Origin: Neelides folsomi
Lineage: Eukaryota > Arthropoda > Collembola > Neelipleona > Neelidae
Reading direction: 5' to 3'
NCBI GenBank assembly: GCA_034687125.1
Contig: JAQGBZ010000528.1
Location: forward strand, 1 to 35,266
Length of the DNA stretch: 35,266 bases
This document shows positions 20,289-32,600 of the stretch, piece by piece (the stretch's first letter is position 1; every line of letters begins with the position of its first letter). Under the pieces are notes generated by a model that saw nothing but the letters and a program-made list of their open reading frames with translations, was not told the DNA's origin and searched no databases. A program made the position numbers and the translations under genes.

Positions 20289-23200
20289 ATGGTGAGCCGA
20301 AGCTTGGCTTTTGGAATTTCCATTGGAGCCTTTTGGGGGTAATATTTTCTTTTTAACAAACTCATTTGTCCTTCAAAGTTCATATACACATTATTTACAT
20401 ATATATCAAAGTTAGAAACTTTAATGAAGTCCTTTGACATGAAAAAGTCAATTCAGTTTTTGGTTGTCTTTAAATTTAATTAAGGGTTGTTTTGCCCTTG
20501 TTTTTCCAATTTCCTGTTTACCTCGTATCTTTTCCTCTCTTCATGATTCTTATGATCATTTTCTTACGTGAATCCCTCAGATCTTATAAAAACCTTCCTT
20601 TTGTAAATTATATAAAATGTATCTTCTCAATGTCTCCTTCCGACCTTTTCCTTCATCCTTACTTTATTTGATCCTAATTTCCCAATTGCTTCAAATTTGT
20701 CGTGTGCCTTAAAGGAAAGAGATCACGATGAAAAGGTAATAGTAATAAGGTTTTCCTAGGAAAAGTTGACCTTTTGTATAGGCGACATTTCGCGTTGGCG
20801 TGAGAGTTAACGAACTTTTCCTTTTTTGACAAAGAAATTCACTTTATCACTTTGTAAGGTTCAATAAATTGAACATTCTGACTCCATTTCAATTCAAATT
20901 GACTACAATGAAGTAAAGTCATATTATTTAAAGAGCTTCTTATAAGTAATGAATATAACTTACCGTAACTTACTTATTGTTAGATCCAAATGCCTCAAAT
21001 AACTTTTTATTGAATAATTTAAAGACATTACAATTTATATAATATACTGTATAAAGTTTATATGTAATGTAAGTAAATAAATATGAACAAGTGGCAAGTG
21101 AAAATATAAGTATATAATAATTTTAATATGAAAAAACGATATCAAACCTGATTGAGATTGAGGGGTAAAAGAACTTTAACTAAAGGTTAAAGGTAACACC
21201 TATCCATCTTGAATAATGGATCATCATAAATAATTCAAAAGCTGATTTCATTTTACGCATAAAATGTCGGGATCTGTCTGAGCTTTGAAGTTCAATGAAA
21301 TGAAAATGAGCTTCATTTTCCTATGCTTTTATTTAAAAGAAGTTTCTAGATTCTCCCAGAATAAAATAACCACAATAATAGAAATAAATCCGAAAAGGGA
21401 AAAAAACAAGTTGATGGAATGAGATTTTCATTTTATGTAGCAGAGATAATAAAAATGAGTCTGAAACCTTGTGATCGATCGATGTGATCTTGAAAGACGA
21501 AAATTGTTAATTAGACCGAAAGAAGAGTTTTTAAGCATATTTAATTATGTATGTTAATAAGAATTTAATTGAAACTTAATTAATTTTTAATTTTAACTTA
21601 GGTACGCACGTTTATTAAAACTCATTCAAACTACGCATTTACAATTTTTTATTAAACTCAAATCTTGTAATCATTATCTTATGTGTAACTTCAGACTTGA
21701 CTTCAGACATAGTTAATTGTTTTCTGTCTACTAAAGTTTGAAAATATATGAATAGTACTCGTATATCTACAAATCTAAAATGCAGACATACTAAACTTGA
21801 TTTTATACAATATGACGTTATATGGCAATTTTAAGACTAATTTGGCATTGTTATTATAGAAGGTGAAATATTTGTAAAAGAAGGAGATGGATCAAATAAT
21901 AAGATTTTAATTAGCAATTTCTAAATTGCTCTTTGAGTTGTTGAGTTGAAAGAATTGTTTGGGAGTTGATGATTTTAATTGGAAAATACTATTTTTGATT
22001 TTCTCCAAATTGATTGAAGTAAAAAGTTATTTTCCTATGTGATATTTTTGTTTTAGTAGACTTTTCATATATGTTATTCTTCACTCCTATTCTTACAAAC
22101 AATAAACATTTTTATGTATTAATATGAGTTGGTAGTACATGGTTCTATGTTTCATTGTATGCAAAAATGCAAAACATACAATTAGTCATCCAAAGATTTC
22201 AACAATTATTAAAAAGTCATTGTACTTTATTTTTTGATCTATCAATTTTTAAGGCTTCATATTGTGAGCAATTTGCATTTAAAATAACAATATAAATTTA
22301 CAAAGGTTCGTTATATTTTGAATAACTCAAAGTACACCGTACCAAAACAGATTCATCAGAATAATTCATGAATTCTGGAAGTAAAATGCCAATTAGCACC
22401 ATTAAAAGTGAATTAAATCTAAAAGTTAAAGCATTGGAAAGTCAAAGACCTCACTGTGAGGAAGCTTCGCTATTAAATATTTAAATGTGTATTTTAATTT
22501 TATATTTATCGATTCAAGATAAAGAAAATGAACTTTAACCTCATTATGATTAGTTTGAGCTCAAAACCTACTCTATAAACTTATTTTAATTTATTCATTG
22601 CACTGATTTAAAACTTAACACCCAAGAAAATAATTATAATCTTTAATTATGAATTATTTATGGATAGGTTTTTAATTGGAGTTGAAGGTCTGGTCGAATT
22701 TCCAAGTAACTACAGCCGTTTGGATCGGCCAAATGAGTGGGCGGTGGCGGATCTCGTTTCCGTCTCGATGGATCTCCACTCGATCTCGCGTCTAAACGAA
22801 GGGGACTTTGAGGCGGAGATTCTTTTGAAGAGCTCTTGGGAAGATCCGCGTCTTTCCTCCATTGTCCCCAAAGAAAGTCGAGTTGAGGGATCTTGGATCC
22901 CGGACTTTTTTTTCAAAGGAGCATCCGTCAAAGATCAAATCTCCCATGTGAGACTTTCCTCCAATGGACTCCTCACACAAACCCAAAGGTGATCCGGAAA
23001 TTGAAATGGGGATTTAAATCTCCCATACTTCCTTAATGTTATGTTATTATCAATTATCTTATTATGGTCTAAACACAATAATAAATAATGCCTTCAATTG
23101 ATCTAGTTATTTGACACTAGAATGGCATTTGAATGAACGTTTTAGCGTCGGAGAAAAGACTTTAGTAAAGGAGATATTTTTCTAAAGGTTTCAATTTCTT

Positions 23201-25230
23201 TCCAGATTGCTCTTACGCCTCAAATGTCAAATGTCCTTTGTCAAATTCCCATTCGACCAACACACCTGTAGGATTTCGATGAGATCTTGTAAGGCTTTTT
23301 TACACATCAAACGTTTAATAATCAATAATCAATAATCATATTGAATATTATTTGTATATTGGCATTTATTAAATTATTCTTAATTTCAGTGGGATATAAT
23401 CGAATCCATTTAGAGCTCATTTGGCGCGGTTCAACTTCAATTGAAAAAACGCTCCAAGACGCTGAAATGACTTTGATGGAAATTGACCAAACGGTGGAAA
23501 AAGATGGCGAATTTTCCCTCTTGGTGGCTTCAATTAGTTTGAGAAGGTGTGGGGCCAGAATTGTGTCCCAGGGTTTAGTTCCTGCTTCGTTGCTAGGAGT
23601 CCTCGGATGGCTAACTTTATTCCTTATCAAAACCTTTGGGCAGAATTGGGAAAAGGAAGTGAAGGAACTTCGATTGCAATGCATTTTAAACGCCATTTTG
23701 TTCATTGCTTTCACCATTGTGGAACAAATGACCTTTGGTTTCGGGCCAAAAGGATCGGCCATTTCTGGTGTTCAAATTTATATGGGATTTGTTCGCTTTA
23801 TTTTGTTCCTCACCTTTGGATGTCCTCTGCTCAAATTAATTCATGGGAAACCTGATAGAGATCTTGTAAGTGAAATTCAATGCATATTGAAAGATTATAA
23901 CTAAACTTAACAACTTTAATTAAACAACAAAATAATTAGCTCTTTCATATTAATAATAAATAAATACTCTGACTAAATCAACCTAAGTTCAATGTACAAA
24001 GACCTAATAAAACGTGTGATATACTTATAGATTTAATAAATTGCGCATTGGAAATTGAATGTTTTTGTGCAATTAGAAGATGGTACAAAGCACGTTGCGA
24101 CGGGCAACAGATTTCGGTTGTATACATATGCCAAAATAACCCTGAAGGGAATTAAATAAGACAACTCAAGGACAACCATTATTGTTGGATAGGTCGGCAA
24201 ATTCGACAATAGAGGATGTTTTTCATTATGTATATAATCCATACACGTAGCTAAAAACAAATAATAAACTATTGTCGTCAAATCTTCTTTTTCGATTAAA
24301 ATAATTGACATAGGAAAAAAAAATTTTATATGTCTCTGTACCTAAATATACTATATTTATAAGTACATAGATTTTGTTAGAGGTCGGTTGTTAATAGGAA
24401 CGAAATAGAAATGTACATTTGAGATTTACAAAGGATGGATTTAATTTACTTAAGTTCAAATATAGCGCATCAGGTTTTGCTTGGAAAATTTTGAATGAAA
24501 AACTCTCTTTAATTAACAATAAGTTGAATTCTCCTTGAATCTTCCCCCAACTTTGCTTTTTATTAAAAGAACGAGCGAGCGAGAGCGAGTCACAAAGGAT
24601 AGGATTTTATCTCATCTCTATCCGAAAGATAATGAAATTCACATTTGGTCTGTTTTTGTCAAAGTTCTCATGAATCATTTTCCATTTTAATTCAGTACGC
24701 TTCACTTCTTCTTTTCAACTTTTTCTCTCCCAGGTTCCTTTCCATAAAATCCGAAGCGAATTGCTGAATTCTCAACTTTTCACCCTTTCTTTCATCTCCA
24801 TCTGATTACAAACACACATAAAAGATCTCGACTACCTTTGTGTTTTCTGTCCAATTGCATGAAAAACCGTGCAATTTTTAAGAAAATGTTGAATATAGGA
24901 AATAAGATTTAAGATTATTGTAAATAATAGGATGAAAGTGAAATATTTAATATTATTAATTTTATTTAAATTAACCTGGACCCTGGACCCTTAAGCACTT
25001 TACATTTAGTTATTTTGCTCCTATTCAAATAATATCATTTGTGTTATGAATAGCTAATTAAGTCGCAAAAATGTTATCATTTTTTATTTAAAGAATTCTC
25101 AATTATCTTTTTGCAGAAACCTGGAAAGTTCGAGAAATTCCTCGTCAAATTGGAGAAAATTATTAAGATCGGAATTCCAATTTCATCCCTAATTTTCATT
25201 CTCGCATTATTTGCATTTTATCTTTTATAA
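20289..25230 (+). CDS. Divergent cys-loop ligand-gated ion channel subunit (5 exons)
   Basis: Exons 20289-20338, 22668-22988, 23206-23288, 23390-23865 and 25117-25230, with all phases matching, give 347 residues. The N-terminus (about 1-24) is a probable signal peptide. The extracellular domain shows VSVSMDLHSIS, a SWEDPRL loop, the WIPDFFF motif, and the signature loop C131-x13-C145 with FPFDQHTC. Membrane segments lie at about 208-231 (M1), 246-266 (M2), 279-300 (M3) and 328-347 (M4). The motifs fit arthropod anion-channel-like subunits (GluCl/pHCl type). It is unusual in three ways: it is short (family usually 400-500), its M3-M4 loop is only about 28 residues, and its M2 has no PAR-type filter or recognisable Ser/Thr-rich pore face. 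It may be an auxiliary or non-conducting subunit, or a highly derived channel. The first exon is the least certain. AATAAA at 25300. Confidence 0.82.
20339..22667 (+). other. Intron 1 of the cys-loop receptor gene
   Basis: 2.3 kb between a 50-bp first exon (TGGGG|GTAATA) and the acceptor ATGGATAG|G. AT-rich; no embedded gene or clear repeat recognised. The acceptor lacks a strong pyrimidine tract, so an alternative first exon is possible. Confidence 0.5.
23866..25116 (+). other. Last intron of the cys-loop receptor gene
   Basis: 1.25 kb, donor CTT|GTAAGTG and acceptor TTTTTGCAG. Around 24040-24240 base composition rises slightly and short frames exist on both strands (a 92-codon minus frame at 24033-24311, a plus frame with CDGQQISVVYICQNNPEGN), but no complete gene is supported. 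A decayed insertion is possible. Confidence 0.45.
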
Positions 25231-25299
25231 AACGAGCAAATAATTATTAAAAAATGAGTCATTTTTCTATTTTATGCTTATTTAATATAAAAAATAATT

Positions 25300-25305
25300 A
25301 ATAAA
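25300..25305 (+). terminator. Polyadenylation signal of the cys-loop receptor gene
   Basis: AATAAA 70 bases after the stop and immediately before the 25313 element. Confidence 0.5.
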
Positions 25306-25312
25306 TTATATA

Positions 25313-25578
25313 TACTCCCTGAGGCAGAAATAGAATAGAAAATCTTGGTTTGGGCTTGCATTTCTTTTTGTCTCGCTCTGACTACTTTTTAAATACCCTT
25401 TAACTTTTAAATTTATTTAATTGACGAAGGGATCTTTCATTTCTATATTTCTTTTATATTTTAATGATATATAATTCTAATTAAAACATTCAGTCGTGTT
25501 ATAATATAAAATCTAATTGAAATCAAAGAAAGGAAACCAAAGCCAAGATTTTCTATTCTATTTCTGCCTCAGGGAGTA
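25313..25578. mobile_element. 266-bp MITE with perfect 36-bp terminal inverted repeats
   Basis: Arms 25313-25348 and 25543-25578 are perfect reverse complements starting TACTCCCTGAGGCAGAAATA. Ends are TA, consistent with a Tc1/mariner-type TA target duplication. The interior is AT-rich and non-coding. Identical arms suggest recent insertion. It lies 82 bp after the receptor stop codon. Confidence 0.82.
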
Positions 25579-26129
25579 GGTAACCATTTATTTTGTAATT
25601 TACTTGAGTGAATTTAATAAATGAAATTCGATATACGAATAGCAAGAATTTTTTCAAAAATAAGAATAATTTTTAAAAGTGTTCACGAATGTTTTAACTA
25701 TTTACAAATAAAATCGCCAGTTATAGTGGATTGTATCTTAATTAATCTTACAATGAGCGTATAATTTTTATGCATGTATTTTTGATTGATTAAAAAGAAC
25801 TTTGAAATGTTTTTTTATTTCTAGAACGCGTATTAACTCATAACTCAACTCAAGGCACTCGTGAAACATCATTAAAATTGTTTTTTATTTCGAGGCGGGA
25901 TTTGTTTATTTCCAGTTAAGCCTATTTAGCAAATGAAGATTCTGATGCGTATGTTTTTTTATTTCTATATCTAATCCTTTCCATATAGGGATATATTAAA
26001 TACTTGTACTTTGTACAGATAACATGGTATTTAATATTAGAGTAAAGGATGGTTCGAATTTGTATTGGAATATATTATAAGATACGTACTATATAGTAAT
26101 ACAGTAATAGATATAAAAATACAGTATTT
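25579..26129. other. AT-rich spacer between receptor genes
   Basis: No gene or clear element seen; TATA-like and GTAC/GTATAC words are frequent near 25985-26110. Confidence 0.35.
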
Positions 26130-26400
26130 AGATGCTAAAGCAGTGAAAGGTTGATCTCGTGTTTGAGCATTAATAATGGAAGATTTGGTTTCTTCCTCGA
26201 GGCTTCGGTCCCATTCCTTCAAGAGTTATCGGGCATTAAAAGTGGGAGAACTTAAACCGAGCTATTCATTCGGGTAAGGGAAGTCGGAGCGAAACCACTG
26301 GTTGAATCTCTTTCTACCCACGCCAAATCAACCGAGCAAATTCACGCATGTTGAACTTTTTCTCATTACTTTCTTTCCATTAAGGGAATGAACCTTTCTG
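26130..26400 (+). promoter_or_regulatory. Candidate promoter island of the GPCR gene
   Basis: GC-richer stretch 220-490 bp upstream of the GPCR start. G/T bias on the left and C/A bias on the right (about 26290-26350), weaker than in the other islands. Position fits a core promoter; the transcription start cannot be placed. Confidence 0.35.
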
Positions 26401-26616
26401 TTCTCATAAAATATAATTTAAACCTACCGAGAACTACCCTGTTTCTCAACACTTGCATTATTTATTTGGAATTATTACGGACTTAACGAACTAAACCTAA
26501 ACTTAGGAATCAATAATAATAAAAAAAACATTTAGAAAAATTTTATCGCAGTATATAAACTCACAGTGTATGTGTAAAAAGTACAATCAAATAAGCAAAA
26601 TTCCAATGAAAGCAAA

Positions 26617-29600
26617 ATGAGGTCAATGAGTGAATTTTTTCATTCTGGAAATTCTATTAATGCCGGGAGCGGAGGAGGATCCTTCAATCAACATAAACTC
26701 GGGACCAACGAAACCGGAAGTGGAAATGATTCAGACGTCTATGAATTTTACTTCTTTTATCCAGATTTCACTCAGGTAAAAGATTAAGTCAAAATTATCA
26801 TATAAATTATTTATAAAGTAGTAGAATCGAAATTACTTGCTCTACTTATGATACTATTAGAAAAGTACAAAGTAAATAGAAATTGTGAACCTTTTAAAGT
26901 TTTACAAGAAACAATGAATAATTTAAGCTTCATAGTTCTTAACTTGAGTATTATATAGGCATATATCAAAATGATTATAATTAATTCTAAAACTTCCTTA
27001 AAGGCGAGTGCGATTTTAACTTGGTGAATTAATTGACAAGATTAGAGCTGAAAGTGAAAGGAATGAAAGTTTAAATGAGCGAAAGGTTCTTTCATCATTT
27101 CTCATTCCGACATTCCACAATCTGGGTTTTTCATTAACAAACAACAGGAAGTGTCAATGATTGTGAAAGATGCGGAGTTGGAAATGGAGAAACATATCTT
27201 GTCACTTCCCTTATCATTTATCATTATCATCTTTTCTCTTTTTTAGATTTCCTTTCTTTATTGATTTTTCAAAGAATTTAGAGTATTGGGTAAACATACG
27301 GTACATAAATAAATAAGTAGGTATTATACCATAAAATACATATTATACATTTTGGTATAAGTACAGAGTGACCATTTTAAATTGCTATGGAAGAAATGTA
27401 TTATGTATTATTAGCAGTGTATTATTATTAAAAAATAATTCATACGGATTCATAGAAAATGCTCGAATTGACAATTCTCTTCAAGGAATACTTTAACTCT
27501 TCCTCGTAAATTACCAAATACGTTGATTAGCATCTCAGGTGTTATCGAATCCACCATTGCTGAATGTTGTGTTTTAATTCGTCGACAGTCAATGAACAGA
27601 ATGGTGATATTTCGAGAATCTACTATGAAGTCATATGAATTATATTTAAAAATAATACATTACTAATATAATACACATGCCTTCCCCCATAACAATTTAA
27701 AATGGTCACCCTGTATTACATGTATATAGGTATGTATATTTTATTACTTAGTGCTATTGGTAGAAATATATAGTTTTTAATTCAAAATCTTCTCAAATTT
27801 TGAATCGAATATTCTCTTGTTAAATTTCGAATTATTACAAAGCCTTTTCAAATGCTTAACATTCACATCCACAAGAAAGGAATGATTGTTCATTAATGGC
27901 ATTGAAGAATAAAATGGAGGTTGAATCAAAGGTTTAGGAATTATAATCCTTTCCCTACCTTAATAATTAAATCGAAATGGTCTGGCCTTGATGATATTAA
28001 GTACTTACTTTGAAAATTCACTGGAAAGATGAAAAGAAGAATTATAAATACCCAATTTCCCCTCGTATGATGTCTGAATTTCTCAAGGTTTTCTTGATGA
28101 AAGCCGTGAAAACTGATTTCCCTTCCATTATTTTCACAAAAATATTCATTTTTATTAAAATTTAAGTAGAATGAAATTAAACGCAAATTTTAAAATATAA
28201 AAGGAAAAGTGAATGAATGGATGAAATAATCGAGAGATGGATATTTTAATGAGCTTTAAGTTGAAAGATTAAAATCTTTTCAGATTCGCCCTGTGCAAAT
28301 TATTTTGGCCATCTTGTTCACTGTTGAGGTTGTCTTGTGCATTGGAGGAAACTTTCTCGTTTGTCTCATCATATGGAGGAACAAAATCATGCACTCGCCA
28401 GTCAACTACTACAGTCAGACATTTATTAAATTAACATGTCAAATGCTTAATCTTTCTAATGACATTAATCTCTCTCGCTAATTACTCCTGCATTTGTGAG
28501 AGATTAAGATCAAGAAATTAATTAGTAATGAAAGAAAAGTGAAAGAGCGTAATTAAAATATACAATGGTTTCCTTTTTAGTTGTCAACTTGGGCATTTGC
28601 GACTTTCTCATTGGGATCTTCGTTCTCCCCTTGAAAGTAAGTCTAGACAAGATTATACCATACATTATGAAATGTGACCTGATAGAATTGATATTTGATC
28701 TGACATAATTAATAAATAAATTGAAAATGGGAACATTTACATTTATATGCCAGAGCTTGTTTTTAAACCTAATTTAAAAAAACCAATCTTAGATGTTTCA
28801 ACTTATGGCGGAGTCTGACGTGAACGTAATGGGAGACAATATGTGCACAAGTAAAGAAACAAAATTTCAATTTCTTTTCAAATTTGCATATTTTATACAA
28901 TATTTCTCGTGCTTCAACAATTTTTTAGGATTTGTGTAATATTATTAACTTAGGTATGCAGAAGTATCTGTATATTTTGTAAATATGTAGGTATTCTATG
29001 TACCTGATATATGATATAAATATATCATTTCATACTTTATCTGCTTAACTTCAAAATGAAAAGTTAAATAATTTGAATAGGAGAAAACATGTGTCTTGTT
29101 TGCATTGAAAAATGATTTTCAAGATAAGAAAGGATGAAGTGAATTAATGGTTGTTTTTATTGGTAAATAGTTACGGGTTATCTGGAAACGACGGTGAGGT
29201 TCGCTTCCGTTTTCACTCTCGTTGCCATCTGCGTTGAAAGGTAATTCAATCTAAAATCATACGCATTAATGAACGAATGAACAAAACGAATGGGTTTGAT
29301 CAAACTTGGTATATTATTTTATTCCATCTTCATCTAAATATTTAGTAAAATGTTTCATGTCAAGAGTTGAAATCCTGAAAGGAAATCTGTTTACTTTAAT
29401 TTAATGGAATTGAATAGATCTTTTCAATCTTTTGTCAAATTGAAAAGATTGAGGTAGGTCTGGAACTGGAAAGTTCCTTCCTTTCCAATGAACAATCAAA
29501 ATTTGCGAATATAACCAGTCAAGTGTCAATAATGGATAGACCAGTAAATGTATGTTATTCCTCTACGTCTATTCGCTAAGAATCCTCAAGTGTCATTTTT

Positions 29601-32600
29601 AAGTGAATAAAGCTACCCAACCATATAGTAAACTTTGATAAAGAAGAATAACTGATATTGTTAACACTTAACAGGTTTGTGATGCGTGGTTTATTATTAC
29701 ACAAAGCAGGCTTCAGAATTATATGGTTTTGTTAACCATTTATGGTAAAAATCTCAGAATTTTGAAAAAGTTAGACATGGTATAGGTGCAAAATTCCATC
29801 ATTTATTATAATATGTTAATAAATTTCTTTACAATTTCCTATCCTTTCCACTTCACTAACCTTAAATTGAACATACTGGAGTTGAATGAATACAGTGTAC
29901 GATATAGTTTGTATTTGTACGTAGGTACATATGTTGTACATAAAATTGAATGAAGAGATTATGTGGAATTCTCCGCAGTGGGTTGACAATTGTAAACCTT
30001 CAGCGGCCAAAGAAGCTCAGAACTTTAACTTTAATTGGAAATTCTGAGCTTTACAAAATGGTTTCGGCTTCATTTGAATCGGCTTTCACTGAACTTTCTA
30101 TGTAACTCAATAGTTTAACCTTTAACCTAATTTATGTACCTACCTTTATTACTCTTACATGTTTATGTGCATGTATGGTACATATGTACCATACAATAAG
30201 TATGTTATGTGTATTTACCTTTTCATGTTTTATAAATAACTTGAATTAATAATAAGTGAATTATCTATTAGAGGAAAATAAGCATTACTCATCGTGAAAT
30301 TATTGGAATATGCGGGTTTTGAAACTGGATTTGTGTGGGATTAGAGGGGAATTGATTATTTGTTATTTTCAGGTATTTTGCCATTGTTGAACCTCTCCGA
30401 GCTCGGATTTATCTCATGAAGGAGCGAATTCGCCCGATTTTGTTGATCGTCTGGTTGGTTCCAGCCTTGATCGCAGCTCCCAATGTTGTCCCTGCACGAG
30501 CCACGCCTGGATTTTACTTCTCCGATCACGGAGAATTCTCAAGAGTCGACTGCTTTGATAAGTAATTGCTTCATCTTTTCCCTGTTGATCATAAAATTTA
30601 TACAAAGGGTAGTATGGTACATGATTAAGATGTATGATTAAGTTTACATTGGATAATTGAAATTATATGATGTTTTCATGAATATTTTTTGTTATTTTTC
30701 ATGATGTGTTTTTATTATTTTTATTCTTGTGTAAACTTCATTTTGGAATGCTTTATATTTTTTATTTTTTACCTTTATACCTATAATACGACCAATGTTT
30801 GCTCTTTATGTTGAACTGTAGATAATTGTTGTAATTAAAATCCTAATTTGACTTCTTTGGTATTCTTATTATATTTTTTAATAATTTAATTAAATGTAAA
30901 TATTTTTAAAAAATGGGAATAAAGTAAACATTGAGTTTATATCAAATTTATATCAAAAGAACATTTTCTTAAAAGTAATAGTAATAATTAGCAAGGTATT
31001 TATACTTATACTTTTAGCGGTATTACAGATGAGTACATACTAAAATTATTAACAATTGCAATAATGATTAAATTAGCTGTTGGGGTGGAAATAAATTTCG
31101 AAAAGTTTCAGTCTCCAGTTAATAGAATGAAGCATTTGTTTATATTTTTAAATAAGGAATCTAATTTCCCATGGGAATCACTTATGTAAAATTTTAATAG
31201 TACGAATACATAATTATTTACGGCATTCAGAGTTTTCAGAGTGTGTCAGTGGTGTTTTCTCATAGCTCAGCGGTTTGTTTAAAATTTAAACTCAAGGGTA
31301 TTCCCAACTCGGAAACCCTACAGTATAAAATAGTTATTAGGACTAAAATGTTACTTTTAAATATAAAAAATATTTTGATTATTCTAACTTGCATTAACCA
31401 AAAGTCAGTATTTAATACGCGAATATAACGTTTTATATATTTTTTATATAACGTTTGCATTTACATTAAATATTTTCTTTTGAATCTCTGTTCCTATCAT
31501 TTTGATGCAGCATTTTGAAAATGTATAAAATTGCCCGGAATAATAATATTTCCTAAGCAGTTTTCATATAAAATAGATTTAAAAAAAACCTTTTAATTAA
31601 AAAAAACTACTAAATATCCTTTCGACTACCTCTTCTTTTTCCCCATTTCACCTCCTGTATTCTTTAGCATTTTTTTAAAATTTCAATTTATATTGTATTT
31701 TAGAATAAACTAACATTAAGTTAAAGTGCAAAATATGAAATACTGATTACATTGAGAAAAGAATGTAAGGTATTATGAGCACATTTATTTATCCCGAGGG
31801 TTCAAACAGAATTATGAATGAAACATCAAAACATGAAGTTAATCTTTAATATTAATGATATAAAGTCTTTGTTTAAAAAAACAAGGTTACATTCAAAATT
31901 TATAGGGATGAATAATAAATTGATATTTGATTGTTTTCAGTTTCGGAGACCATTTTCGTTTCGGGTATTATCTCTTTGTCTTCATCTGCTTGTACATCAT
32001 CCCACTCATTTTTATCTTTGGAACTTGTATCTCAATTGCTCGCGTCCTCATGAAGAACATCCCTGCAGCAAGTCGACGCGATCCACGGGCTGTTTCAATT
32101 GAACAGCGGAGGAGAAAAGTGGCAAAAATGGTTTTGATCGTCATAGCAACCTTCTTTTTATGTTGGTCGCCATATTTCATCGTTTCGCTCATTACTCAAT
32201 TTCAGGTAATTTTTCAGATTGCCCAACAATGAAAATATTAATTTTTTTTAATTAATTGGCTATATTCTATTCGGAAAATCGGTGCACTTGAGTTTGAGAT
32301 GCCCTGGCAAAAGCATTATTGAAAATGCCCAAATAAAAATTTGTATTTTTTGCTTAAATTTGGTAACTAAACCGATAAGGACCCAATTAAGCATTTTCAA
32401 TAATGCTCTTATCTGGGCATCTCAAACTCAAGTGCAACGATTTTCCGAATAGAACATAATTAATTTTTTTAATTTAATGTACTAACTAATTTTTTTTAAA
32501 TTTAATCCTTTTAAGGGCGACGAAAGTTTTACCAAAACTCAAAATTTCTTTTTCGTCATGGTTGTCGTAAACATTTTGGCTTTCTCCAATTCGTGTGTCA

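Larger units (their letters stand above)
29241..30372 (+). other. Intron 5 of the GPCR gene
   Basis: 1.1 kb splitting the ERY codons (AG|G). Contains a 10-bp inverted repeat at 30013-30051 and a perfect 24-bp palindrome at 30172-30195. No exon recognised. Confidence 0.6.

Noticed and set aside
24033..24311. 92-codon minus-strand frame in the last intron of the cys-loop gene
   Set aside because: No splice or family support; plus-strand frames over the same bases look equally plausible, so possibly a decayed insertion rather than a gene.
31243..31460. Open frames on both strands in GPCR intron 6
   Set aside because: AT-driven, without splice sites or recognisable protein content.
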